DNA from: JARRKC01 sp963723965
GTDB lineage: Bacteria; Acidobacteriota; UBA6911; RPQK01; JAPXNP01
Length of the DNA stretch: 64,000 nucleotides
Assembly: GCA_963723965.1 (NCBI GenBank)
Contig: CAVRSV010000004.1
Span: forward strand, 1 to 64,000
Direction: 5' to 3'
Shown one piece after another: positions 42,252 through 50,722 of the stretch; positions within the stretch are counted from its first letter, which is position 1; every line of letters begins with the position of its first letter. Position numbers and translations under genes: made by a program. The notes below the pieces were generated by a model, which did not search any database, had not been told where the DNA came from, and saw only the letters and a list, made by a program, of their open reading frames with translations.

Positions 42252-43256
42252 ATGGTTCTGTCGCGGTTCACGAACGGAAAACACAAGGGCTGGATCGAGC
42301 CTTCGCTTCGTCTCCCCGAAGGCCTGCTGGAGGATCCGGCATCCGCTGCCGACCTGGACGGGGCCGAGACTCTGCTCGACTGCCGGGGACGCAAGATCTA
42401 TCGGGTCCTGCTCGAGCGGGCAGGCCGACGGGCGCCCTGCTTCGTCTATCTCTTCCAGAACAGCTCGCTCAACCGTTCCTTGCGCCGCAGCTACGCCGCC
42501 CACATCCTGCGCATGTCGCAACTGCTGCACGAGGCCGGATTCGACACGCTCGAAGTGCTGGCCGCCTTTCGACCCAAATGGCAGTTTCTGAACTGGTCGA
42601 GCTTCCTGGTGGCCGCCGAGATCGAATCCGTTCAGGAATTACCCTCGACGGGCCGGCATGTCTACCAGCTGCACAGCTGGGCCGACTTCACCCGCGCCAT
42701 TGCATCGGCGGTGGCCACCAGTCTGGCCGAACTGCACGAGAGGGGGTTCGTGCACGGAGATCTGAAAACGCGTCACATCCTGACCCGGCGCAACGGCGGC
42801 AGCAGCCCTCCCCAGGTCCTGTTCGTCGATCTCGAAAAGACCAAGCGGCTTCCCTCCGGCCTGAGCCGCCTGCACGACTTCTTCGCCGCCCGCGATCTGA
42901 TCCAGTTGCTGGCGTCGCTCCCGACCGAGATGGACGGACATACGATGGAGCCGAAGCGGGACCATTTCGTCGACGAGTATTTTCGGGCCCGACGGATCTC
43001 GCCCTTCCGACGACGCGTGATCTCCCGGCTGCTCCGGCTGTACGAGCCCGGAGGCGGACTCAGACAGGGGGAAACCGTTTTCGGGTGCCTCACGAGCTCG
43101 CTGCTCCATCGCGTCGCCGGCCGGGATCGACGGGGGGAGTTCGAACCCCTTCCCCGGGGGACCGGCCCGTCCCGCCGCGACAGGATCTGGGATGTCCGGC
43201 CCGGGGTCGTGGGAGGAGTCTCGAAATCGGAGGCCGAGGGGCGGCTCGAGGAATAG
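42252..43256 (+). CDS. Lipopolysaccharide kinase (Kdo/WaaP)-like protein
   Basis: This 334-residue protein has a kinase-like fold with the catalytic loop GFVHGDLKTRHILTRRN near residue 170 and the metal-binding VLFVDLEKTKR near residue 195. This is the pattern of Kdo kinase/WaaP and InaA-type proteins. These phosphorylate sugars of the LPS inner core in Gram-negative envelopes. It is the only rightward gene in this part of the polysaccharide locus and begins 33 bp from the divergent glycosyltransferase. Its C-terminal 60 residues are Arg/Gly-rich and probably disordered. Confidence 0.78.
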   Translation: MVLSRFTNGKHKGWIEPSLRLPEGLLEDPASAADLDGAETLLDCRGRKIYRVLLERAGRRAPCFVYLFQNSSLNRSLRRSYAAHILRMSQLLHEAGFDTLEVLAAFRPKWQFLNWSSFLVAAEIESVQELPSTGRHVYQLHSWADFTRAIASAVATSLAELHERGFVHGDLKTRHILTRRNGGSSPPQVLFVDLEKTKRLPSGLSRLHDFFAARDLIQLLASLPTEMDGHTMEPKRDHFVDEYFRARRISPFRRRVISRLLRLYEPGGGLRQGETVFGCLTSSLLHRVAGRDRRGEFEPLPRGTGPSRRDRIWDVRPGVVGGVSKSEAEGRLEE

Positions 43257-43319
43257 CTGCGGCACCGGGGCGGCCGCCGGGCCTTGCGCACCCTTCGAAG
43301 AACCAGCCGAATCCCCGGA

Positions 43320-44603
43320 TCACACCCCGAAACGGCGAAACCTGACCGCAAAGGGGATCTTCATCATTCCGTAGACGAGTCCGGTCTCGACCACGTTGAC
43401 GATATAGGCGTTGTCGATCCAGTCATCGATCCGGTGTTCCCAGATGGTCCCCCGGGCCGCCGCCGGAGAGATCGAATAGCTTCCCGGTCTGAGCGGGGGG
43501 ACGGTCCAGCGGAACCCGACGGTCATGGTCTCCCCGGGGCGGGCGTCGGGGAGGTCCACTCCCTCGAAGGAGGAGTTGGTCGCACAGATTTCCTGTCCCA
43601 TCCGATCCCGGATCGTCACACCGACGATGGGATTCCGGGTCGGCTTCTTGAAATGGACACTCACCAGTAAATGGAGCTCTTCTCCCGCCCGCAGGTCCGT
43701 GACCACCCGCCCTTCCGGGGAGCGCAGGAGAATCCCGATGATCTCCGCGCCGCCTTCTCCGTAACGATTGTGGATGTAGGGAATCGTGCGGACGATCGGC
43801 AAACCCTCTTCCTCGTCGACGTTGACGCGGGCTTCCGGCTGCCCTTCCCGCGTTCTCTCGCGCTCGAAGACCAGAGCGTGATAGGCCTGCACCACCTCCT
43901 CCGGACTGGCGTCGAGCAGCTTCCTTCCCTGGTCGAGGAGGATGGCGCGATCGCAGAATTGAGCCAGGGCCTGCAGATCGTGGGTCACGAATAGAATCGT
44001 CTTCCCTTCCCGCTCGAGCTGACGGATCCGATTGATGCAGCGGTGCTGGAAGACCATGTCTCCCACGGCCAGCGCCTCGTCCACCAGCAGAATGTCCGGA
44101 TCCACGTGGATGGCCACGGCAAAGGCAAGCCGAACGAACATGCCGCTGGAGAAGGTCTTGACCGGCTGATCGATGAACTCGCCGATTTCGGCGAAGTCGA
44201 GGATGTCGTCGAGGCGCGCCTCCATGGTCTCCCGGGAAAGGCCGCTGATGGCTCCGTTCATGAAGACGTTTTCCCGGCCGGTGAACTCCGGATTGAAGCC
44301 GGCACCCAGTTCGAGCAGGGCGGCCACACTCCCCTCGATGAAGCAGTCACCCCGACTCTGTCGGAGGATGCCGGCCACGATCTGCAGCAACGTACTCTTG
44401 CCGGAGCCGTTCTGACCGACGATTCCCAGGGTGGTTCCCTGTTCCACGGTCAGGTCGATGTCCTGAAGGGCCCAGAACTCCCGATGAAAGGACTTGCGAC
44501 GCAGCGTCAGCATCTCCAACAGCTTCCGGCTGGGGGAATCGTAGATCGGATATTTCTTGGAGACCCGCTCGAGGCGAATCACCGTCTGCGGACTAGAGGA
44601 CAT
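43320..44603 (-). CDS. wzt: Polysaccharide ABC exporter ATPase with C-terminal Wzt domain
   Basis: The 427-residue protein has an ABC ATPase domain (1-240): Walker A GQNGSGKST, signature FSSGMFVRLAFA, Walker B DILLVDEALAVGD and the H-loop FVTHD. A beta-rich C-terminal domain (about 260-425) follows, as in Wzt proteins that recognise the finished O-polysaccharide end. It pairs with the permease gene upstream (11-bp overlap), and together they export a polysaccharide across the inner membrane. A second, separate pair lies at 60976-63017 with a different C-terminal domain. Confidence 0.9.
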   Translation of the reverse strand: MSSSPQTVIRLERVSKKYPIYDSPSRKLLEMLTLRRKSFHREFWALQDIDLTVEQGTTLGIVGQNGSGKSTLLQIVAGILRQSRGDCFIEGSVAALLELGAGFNPEFTGRENVFMNGAISGLSRETMEARLDDILDFAEIGEFIDQPVKTFSSGMFVRLAFAVAIHVDPDILLVDEALAVGDMVFQHRCINRIRQLEREGKTILFVTHDLQALAQFCDRAILLDQGRKLLDASPEEVVQAYHALVFERERTREGQPEARVNVDEEEGLPIVRTIPYIHNRYGEGGAEIIGILLRSPEGRVVTDLRAGEELHLLVSVHFKKPTRNPIVGVTIRDRMGQEICATNSSFEGVDLPDARPGETMTVGFRWTVPPLRPGSYSISPAAARGTIWEHRIDDWIDNAYIVNVVETGLVYGMMKIPFAVRFRRFGV

Positions 44604-45417
44604 CGACGAATTCTCTCTTGGTGTTGCGGAAGACGAGGCCGCCCACGACGAAACAAGCCGCCGCCATCAGCCAGAGGCCGCCTACGGTTGCCGCCGACGG
44701 CAGGATTCCCTCCAGCAGGCAGTCGCGATACCCCTGGACGACAAAGGACAGCGGGTTGAGGCTCATGAGGGGACGCAGTCCCTGAGGCACCCGGTCCACG
44801 GAGTAGAAGATCGGTGTGAACCAGAACCAGAAAACGAGAACCACCGTGAGGATCTGGGAGGTGTCCCGCAAGAACACCTGCAGCGACGCCAGCAGCCAAC
44901 CGAGGCCCAGACCCAGGACCATGAGGGGGAGAAGATAGAGCGGTAACAGCACGACGGTCCAGGGCAGCACTCCCATGACGATGAGAACCACCGCCAGGAC
45001 CATGACTCCGATCAGATGGAACACCAGATTCGAGAGGGTGATGGAGACCGGCAGGATCTCCGACGGAAAGACCGTCTTGCGGATCAGGTTGGCGTTGTCG
45101 ATCACCGCCGTGCAGCTGCGCAGGACGGTGTCCTGAAAGTAGAGCCAGGGGAGGATCCCGCAGAACAGGAAGACGGCGAAATTGTCGGTGGCGGTGCTCT
45201 GCGGTCGAATGTCGAAGACGATGGAGAAGACGAAGGTGTAGGAGATGAGGAGGATCAGGGGATGGATGATGGACCAGAAGAAACCCATGAACGAGCCCAC
45301 GTACCGGATCTTCAGATCCCGGACAACGAAATTCCAGATCAGGTTCCGCTGCAGCAGGAGCTTGCGCGCGAAGTTCGTCGAAATCTGCAGGGCGGCGTTC
45401 CTAGCTGGCGATTCCAT
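44593..45417 (-). CDS. wzm: Polysaccharide ABC exporter permease
   Basis: The 274-residue ABC-2 permease has six hydrophobic helices and the family patterns DLKIRYVGSFMGFFWSIIHP, LFCGILPWLYFQDTVLRS and MSLNPLSFVVQGYRDCLLEG. It forms the channel with the ATPase encoded immediately downstream. Two starts are possible, 45432 and 45417. The second has GAGG nine bases upstream and gives a 17-bp overlap with the preceding glycosyltransferase gene. The product would move a lipid-linked O-antigen or capsule chain to the periplasm. Confidence 0.9.
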   Translation of the reverse strand: MESPARNAALQISTNFARKLLLQRNLIWNFVVRDLKIRYVGSFMGFFWSIIHPLILLISYTFVFSIVFDIRPQSTATDNFAVFLFCGILPWLYFQDTVLRSCTAVIDNANLIRKTVFPSEILPVSITLSNLVFHLIGVMVLAVVLIVMGVLPWTVVLLPLYLLPLMVLGLGLGWLLASLQVFLRDTSQILTVVLVFWFWFTPIFYSVDRVPQGLRPLMSLNPLSFVVQGYRDCLLEGILPSAATVGGLWLMAAACFVVGGLVFRNTKREFVDVL

Positions 45418-46504
45418 CGAAAAGAGCCTCATAGCGATCGGTGACGCACTCCCAATCGTAGCGGGCACACACCCGTTCCACGGCCCGCTCCGCCATTCCC
45501 TCCCACTCGGGCGTCGGAACGACGGCGCGGCGCAGGAGACGGGCCAGTGCCGAACGATCCGAGAAGTCGCAGAACAGTGCGCAGTCCTCCGCGACCTCAT
45601 GATTCTCCGGGGTATCGTGAACCACCGCCAGAGCGCCCGCGCCCATGGCCTCGATCAGCGCCGGGTGGGTTCCGCCGACCTCGGTGGCATGCAGGTAACA
45701 GCTGCAATGGGAGAGGAGCTCCCGATAGCCCCGTCCGTAGATCGCCCCCGGCATCCGGATGTTGCCGCCGGCGGCACGCCGCCTGAGATCTTCGATGTAG
45801 CGGTGGCTGTACGGCGCATCCCCGACCAGAACCAGGGGCTGTTCCAGCTCGGCCTCGAGGCAGGCGTCGATGACCAGATGGGCGTTGTTTTCCGGCTCCA
45901 GGCGGCTCACGTACAGAAGATACTCCCGTGGACGGACTCCCAGTCGATCGAGCATGTCCGTCGTCGTGCGGCACACCGTCGATGCACCGTACGGAATGAA
46001 CTCGGAATCCCGGCCATAGCGATCCTGATAGTAACGCTGAATCGTCCGGGCGTCAGTCACGATCCGGTGCGGGAACAGGGTGGCCAGCCGCTCGCTGAGG
46101 AGGTAGTAGCCGCGCCCCCACCGATTCCACTTCTTTCGTTTTCGTTCGACTCCATCGACGTTCAGCACGACCCGACGCCCCGCCAACCGCGGCAACAGAC
46201 AGGCAAATGCCGTAGCAGCATTGCAGAACAGGACGACATCGAAGCGGCGGAACAGCAGATCGACTCCGGTCAATGCGGCGTGGCTGACCGTTTCGAGATA
46301 CTTGTTTCGGATCGCCGGCAGCGTCCGGAGCCGGACTCCTTCGTACTCCCGCACGCGCGCATCGACGTAATGACTCCGGCCGTAGACCGTCACCCGGTGG
46401 CCGCGCTGCACCAGGCGGCGCGAGAGCTCTTCGGCAAAGGTCTCGAATCCGCCGTAGTTGGCGGGGATGCCGCGGGTTCCAGCGATGGCGATATCCAGAG
46501 ACAT
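45401..46504 (-). CDS. DUF1972 / family 4 glycosyltransferase
   Basis: The 367-residue enzyme starts MSLDIAIAGTRGIPANYGGF, then ETFAEELSRRL, the DUF1972 N-terminal signature found in rhamnosyltransferase-like GT4 enzymes. The C-terminal GT-B domain has YLLYVSRLEPENNAHLVIDA, LVGDAPYSHRY and the donor-binding EVGGTHPALIEAMGAG. It is placed between an O-antigen-ligase-like gene and the wzm/wzt pair, all leftward and overlapping or close. The likely role is adding a sugar to the chain exported by that ABC pair. Confidence 0.88.
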   Translation of the reverse strand: MSLDIAIAGTRGIPANYGGFETFAEELSRRLVQRGHRVTVYGRSHYVDARVREYEGVRLRTLPAIRNKYLETVSHAALTGVDLLFRRFDVVLFCNAATAFACLLPRLAGRRVVLNVDGVERKRKKWNRWGRGYYLLSERLATLFPHRIVTDARTIQRYYQDRYGRDSEFIPYGASTVCRTTTDMLDRLGVRPREYLLYVSRLEPENNAHLVIDACLEAELEQPLVLVGDAPYSHRYIEDLRRRAAGGNIRMPGAIYGRGYRELLSHCSCYLHATEVGGTHPALIEAMGAGALAVVHDTPENHEVAEDCALFCDFSDRSALARLLRRAVVPTPEWEGMAERAVERVCARYDWECVTDRYEALFDGIAS

Positions 46505-46569
46505 GGGCGAGGTGCCTGGGACCGAGCCTACCGATTCCACCGATCCGGAGAGCCCCTGCACGAAGGGTC

Positions 46570-47808
46570 TCAAGCGCCCGCTTCGCCCGGCTCGGTTCGC
46601 CGGCTCAGGGCGTACGGGACCGTGATGACGAAGAAAAGCAGCACTGCGATCTCCGAGTCGCCGAAATTATATTCGAACAGTCCCATCAATTGAACGGAGA
46701 CCACGACGGCCAGGGCGGCATGGGCGAGGAAACGCAGCAGTTCGTCCTCCGACCTCCGGAACCTCCACAGGTCGAGGAGCACCCGGATCCAGAGACCGAG
46801 CCAGATCAGGAGCACCGGGATTCCCAGCTCGGCGGCGATCTGAAGCACGTTGTTGTGCAGGTGCTGGAACAGCTCGGACGGAAATCCGTCGCCGCCCTTC
46901 AGCTGCAGGGCCGTCCGCTGGACGAGCCGGGGACCGACTCCGGTCCAGGGGTGCAGACGAATCATCTCGAGACCGGTCTCGGCCAACTCCAGCCGCCCGC
47001 GCGTGGTTGTGTCGTTGAGGTTGAATCCGGAATAGAAGCGGTCTTTGAATCGGGCGGGCGAAAGGGCAAACAGGAGCACCAGCACCAGGAGACCGGGAAG
47101 GACCAGACGAAAGTGCCTCAGCGCCAGCAAGAGCGCGATCCCCCCGGCCAGTCCGATCCAGGCACTGCGGGTCATGGTCAGCAGACAGGCCAGCACGAGC
47201 ACGACCAGCACGGACCACAGAGACAGGCGCAGCCACTTCCAGTCCTCGGCCCGGCGACGGCGAAAGAGCAGCCAGGCTGCGACGACCACCGACAAGATCA
47301 TCACCTGCCCGGAGAAAGTCATCCAATGGCTCATGAAACCGTCGATGCGGTGCATGAGATCGATCTTCTTGAACCAGAAGTACTGGCCCAGGGCCCAGGT
47401 CGCGCTCGCACCGCCGACCCCGATGGTCCAGAACAGCGCCTTCTCGATCTGCCGGCGCGTGACCGAGCCGAAGAAGAGAAAGATCCCGAAGAACTTGACG
47501 AATTTCTCCAGATAACGGAGGCTGACGGTCACCTCGGGAGAGAAGGCGACGGCCACCACGCCACCCGCCAGAAAGGCCAGCAGCCAGGGATAGAAAGACG
47601 GCAGTCCCACGCTGAACCGCCTCGATCGGACCCCGTCCCAGATCCAGCACACCAGGGCTCCGGCCCAGACCAATCCCGAGGCGAAGATCGAAACGAGCGT
47701 CAGGACGACGGCCGCACAGATCAGCGGCGCCACGAGTTCGCCGGGTTCCCAGGCTGTCGGTTCCCAGGCTCGGCTCCGGAGGGGCAAGATTCCTCTGTTA
47801 AGCGCCAC
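46570..47808 (-). CDS. O-antigen ligase/polymerase-like membrane protein (Wzy_C)
   Basis: This 412-residue protein has about eleven hydrophobic helices and the Wzy_C/WaaL core: LTMTRSAWIGLAGGIALLLA near residue 205, then a large periplasmic loop with TGVGPRL and HLHNNVLQIAAELG (His-rich, near 290-310). Such proteins attach O-antigen to lipid A-core or polymerise repeat units. The start is a GTG at 47808; no strong ribosome site is visible. It is the first of a leftward set running into the glycosyltransferase and ABC genes. Presence of both this and ABC exporters leaves open which chain it acts on. Confidence 0.85.
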   Translation of the reverse strand: MALNRGILPLRSRAWEPTAWEPGELVAPLICAAVVLTLVSIFASGLVWAGALVCWIWDGVRSRRFSVGLPSFYPWLLAFLAGGVVAVAFSPEVTVSLRYLEKFVKFFGIFLFFGSVTRRQIEKALFWTIGVGGASATWALGQYFWFKKIDLMHRIDGFMSHWMTFSGQVMILSVVVAAWLLFRRRRAEDWKWLRLSLWSVLVVLVLACLLTMTRSAWIGLAGGIALLLALRHFRLVLPGLLVLVLLFALSPARFKDRFYSGFNLNDTTTRGRLELAETGLEMIRLHPWTGVGPRLVQRTALQLKGGDGFPSELFQHLHNNVLQIAAELGIPVLLIWLGLWIRVLLDLWRFRRSEDELLRFLAHAALAVVVSVQLMGLFEYNFGDSEIAVLLFFVITVPYALSRRTEPGEAGA

Positions 47809-47911
47809 GCTGCACGATCCAACGACGTTGTGGAAAGCTCCCCCAGAAACCCCGTCAACCCGGTAAGTCTATGACAATCTCGGGGGAGAATCCAGGAAGG
47901 CCGGGGGCTGG

Positions 47912-48002
47912 GATTTGAGACTTGAGATTTGAGATTTACGATTTGGAGCGCTCGCGCTCATTCTCCTCCAAATCGTAAATCTCAAATCTCAGATCTCAAG
48001 TC
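47912..48002. repeat. Inverted pair of heptamer arrays forming a long hairpin
   Basis: Five heptamers at 47912-47946 (GATTTGA, GACTTGA, GATTTGA, GATTTAC, GATTTGG) are mirrored by five at 47968-48002. The arms pair perfectly over 25 bp (47924-47948 with 47966-47990) around a 17-base loop. The right array reaches the TGA of the leftward aminotransferase gene, so the hairpin may end its transcript. Confidence 0.75.
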
Positions 48003-49119
48003 AGAAGAACTCCCGGATTTCCCGGGCTACGCGGGCGGCCGTTTCTTTGGCGAGTCCGGGATACAGGGGCAGGCAGAGGACACGGTCGCACACTGCCTCG
48101 GCATTCGGGAAGTCCCCGCGCGTCAGCCCCAGATGCCCATAGGCCTCCATCAGGTGGATCGGGGTGGGGTAGATGATCCGCACATCGATGCCCCGCTCCC
48201 TGAGGAAGGCGACCAGTTCGTCACGCCTCTCGGCCAGAACGGCCAGAACATGATAGACGTGGAGAAATCCCTCCGGAACCTTCTGAAAGCGAATGGCGGA
48301 GAGCGTTGCCAGTTCCTCCCGATAGACTTCCACGAGGCCCCGCCGCTCCTCATTCCAGGCCTCGATCCGCCGCAGCTTGAGGCTGAGAAGGCGGGCCTGC
48401 AAGGCATCCATCCGGGAGTTGAATCCCTCCAGCACGTGGGTATAGAGCTCGGTCTGGCCGTGATTCCGGAGCAGCCGAACCCGCTCGGCGAAGGCCGCAT
48501 CCGATGATGTCAGGGCCCCGGCATCGCCGAAAGCTCCGAGGTTCTTCGACGGGTAGAAGCTGAACGCCGCGGCAGTTCCGAGGGCCCCCGCGCGGTGTTT
48601 CCCAATGGCAGCCCCATGGGCCTGGCAGGCGTCCTCGATGACGGCCAGCCCGTGGGCCTCCGCCACCTTGCCCAGCGCCGGCATGTCGGCCGGCAGACCG
48701 AAAATATGCACCGGAACCAGCGCCCGCGTTCGCCGGCTGACCTGCCCCTGCACCGATCCGGGAGATAAGGTGAAGGTCTCCGGATCGACGTCCGCCAGGA
48801 CGAGACGCCCGACCTGTCCGATCGCCTCGGCCGTGGCGATGAACGTGAACGGGGATGTGATCACCTCGTCGTCGGGTCCGATCCCCGCAGCCAGCAGGGC
48901 CAGCCGCAGCGCATCCGTCCCGCTGTTGAGGGCCACACAGTGGCCCACGGCACAGAAATCGGCAAAATCGCGCTCGAATCGTGCGACGGCCGGGCCGCCG
49001 ATGAACTGGTTGGCGGCCACCAACTCGCCGGCCGCGGCCAGAAAATCCCGGGAGACCTGCTCGGTCTGGTACGACAAGTCCAGGAAAGGAACTCTCTCCA
49101 CTGCCACTTTCGCCGCCAT
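48001..49119 (-). CDS. DegT/DnrJ/EryC1/StrS sugar aminotransferase
   Basis: The 372-residue PLP enzyme has VPFLDLSYQTEQVSRDFLAA, FERDFADFCAVGHCVALNSG, VITSPFTFIATAEAI, VIEDACQAHGA and the Schiff-base lysine in FSFYPSKNLGAFGDAGAL, all classical for the family. It transfers an amino group to a nucleotide-linked keto sugar, giving an amino sugar for the polysaccharide. The start is 49119 (or 49125); GGAGGGA spaces better for 49119. It is divergent from lysA. The 3' end runs into a heptamer hairpin. Confidence 0.92.
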   Translation of the reverse strand: MAAKVAVERVPFLDLSYQTEQVSRDFLAAAGELVAANQFIGGPAVARFERDFADFCAVGHCVALNSGTDALRLALLAAGIGPDDEVITSPFTFIATAEAIGQVGRLVLADVDPETFTLSPGSVQGQVSRRTRALVPVHIFGLPADMPALGKVAEAHGLAVIEDACQAHGAAIGKHRAGALGTAAAFSFYPSKNLGAFGDAGALTSSDAAFAERVRLLRNHGQTELYTHVLEGFNSRMDALQARLLSLKLRRIEAWNEERRGLVEVYREELATLSAIRFQKVPEGFLHVYHVLAVLAERRDELVAFLRERGIDVRIIYPTPIHLMEAYGHLGLTRGDFPNAEAVCDRVLCLPLYPGLAKETAARVAREIREFF

Positions 49120-49215
49120 CTCCATTCCCTCCGAAGACCGCACCTCACTGCGACATCCTGTTGCGGAGGCGAATTCTAGCAGAATCCGCGAACGGGATGT
49201 TAAGATCCCGGTTTC

Positions 49216-50460
49216 ATGCGACCCGTCACACCTTTCGAATTCCGAGGCGGGAGTCTCTACTGCGATCAGGTGCCGCTCGAGCGCATCGCTCGTGATGTGG
49301 GCACTCCGTGCTACGTCTACAGCCGCACCGCCGTCACCACCAATTTCGCGATCCTCGAACAGTCTTTCTCCGGCCTCGATCCGAAGATCTGCTATGCCGT
49401 CAAAGCCAACGCCAATCTGGCCGTCCTGGACATACTCGCACGGGAAGGCAGTTCCTTCGACATCGTATCGGGCGGCGAGCTCTACCGCCTGAACCGGCTC
49501 GGCGTCGAGCCGGAACGCGTCATCTTCAGCGGCGTCGGCAAAACGGAGAGCGAGATCGATGCCGCCATCGAACAGGGGATCTTCGCTCTGGTCGTGGAAT
49601 CGGCCTCCGAGCTCGATCTCATTGCCGAGCGGGCGGGCGCCCGCAGTGTCCGGATCTTCCTGCGTGTCAATCCGGAGATCGACGCCGGGACCCACCCCTA
49701 CATTTCCACCGGACTTCGGCAGAACAAGTTCGGCATCGATCTGGCGGAACTGCCCGCGATCCTGGACTGCCTGCGTTCCCATCCGGCGCTGCAGCTGAGC
49801 GGGATCGGGTCCCACATCGGATCCCAGGTCCTGGATACCGAACCGTTCGTGGCCGCCTTCGCCAGGGTCCGGGAGCTCGCGGATGCGATCCGGACGCAGG
49901 GTTTCCCCGTCGCCTACCTCGATCTCGGCGGAGGCTTCGGGATTCCCTATCGCGACGAACCCCCCATCGATCTGGACACGCTTTCCAGGCAGATCGGGGA
50001 ATTACGGGCGGATTACGGAGTGGTGATGGAGCCGGGTCGCTTCATCGTCGGTCGAGCCGGACTCCTGCTCACCCGGGTGCTGCACTGGAAATCCAATCAC
50101 GGCCGCAACTTTGCGGTTGTGGATGCCGCCATGAACGACCTGATCCGACCGGCCCTTTACGGCGCCTATCATGCCATCTGCCCGGTTCGGGAACGCCCCG
50201 CGAAAGTGAAAGCCGACGTGGTGGGACCGGTCTGCGAGTCCGCGGACTTTCTGGGGCGCGACCGGGATCTGCCTCGCCTCGAGCGCAACGACCTCCTGGC
50301 GGTCCTCGATGCAGGGGCCTATGGTTTCGTCTCCGCCTCCAACTACAACGCCCGTCCCCGCTGCGCCGAAGTGCTCGTCGAAGGAGACCGCTTTCGGGTC
50401 GTCCGCCGCCGGGAAACCAGCGAAGACCTCGTGGCCCTCGAGGAAGCGGGTCGGCCCTAG
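49216..50460 (+). CDS. lysA: Diaminopimelate decarboxylase
   Basis: The 414-residue fold-type III PLP enzyme shows YAVKANANLAVLDIL with the PLP lysine near residue 60, FDIVSGGELYRL, FSGVGKTESEI, GIGSHIGSQVLD, YLDLGGGFGIPY and the second-subunit motif VGPVCESADFLGRDR with the active-site Cys. This is the last step of lysine synthesis, turning meso-diaminopimelate into lysine. It is the only clear housekeeping gene in this stretch. It stands divergent from the aminotransferase and is followed by a repeat-rich convergent intergenic region. Confidence 0.95.
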   Translation: MRPVTPFEFRGGSLYCDQVPLERIARDVGTPCYVYSRTAVTTNFAILEQSFSGLDPKICYAVKANANLAVLDILAREGSSFDIVSGGELYRLNRLGVEPERVIFSGVGKTESEIDAAIEQGIFALVVESASELDLIAERAGARSVRIFLRVNPEIDAGTHPYISTGLRQNKFGIDLAELPAILDCLRSHPALQLSGIGSHIGSQVLDTEPFVAAFARVRELADAIRTQGFPVAYLDLGGGFGIPYRDEPPIDLDTLSRQIGELRADYGVVMEPGRFIVGRAGLLLTRVLHWKSNHGRNFAVVDAAMNDLIRPALYGAYHAICPVRERPAKVKADVVGPVCESADFLGRDRDLPRLERNDLLAVLDAGAYGFVSASNYNARPRCAEVLVEGDRFRVVRRRETSEDLVALEEAGRP

Positions 50461-50470
50461 ACAGCCAGCA

Positions 50471-50566
50471 AATCCCGCCGATTTCGCGAAGGGACCTTTG
50501 GCCAGCGAATCACGCCAATTTCGCGAAGGGATCTTGGGCCAACGAATCTCGCCAATTTCGCGAAGG
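50471..50566. repeat. 37-bp tandem direct repeat (2.6 units)
   Basis: Units at 50471-50507 and 50508-50544, plus a partial one at 50545-50566, share the core ATTTCGCGAAGG and a GGCCAACG-like end. Related inverted and shorter copies lie at about 50660-50718, with ATTCGCGGGATTCGTTGGCC and a near repeat. The whole lies between convergent gene ends. It has no unique spacers and no cas genes, so it is not a CRISPR. Confidence 0.7.
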
Positions 50567-50722
50567 TCTTCATTGCGCGGGAGATTTCGGAGGCTTTGGG
50601 ACAGGCGGCTCCACCGGCGAGCCGCCCCCGAACGCGGCCGCAGGCCACAGCCGGCTCCCCGAATCGCGAGATTCGCGGGATTCGTTGGCCAAAGGTCCAT
50701 TCGCGGGATTCGCTGGCGCGCC

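Noticed and set aside
50471..50566. Possible CRISPR array
   Set aside because: Units are directly adjacent with no unique spacers, and no cas genes lie nearby.
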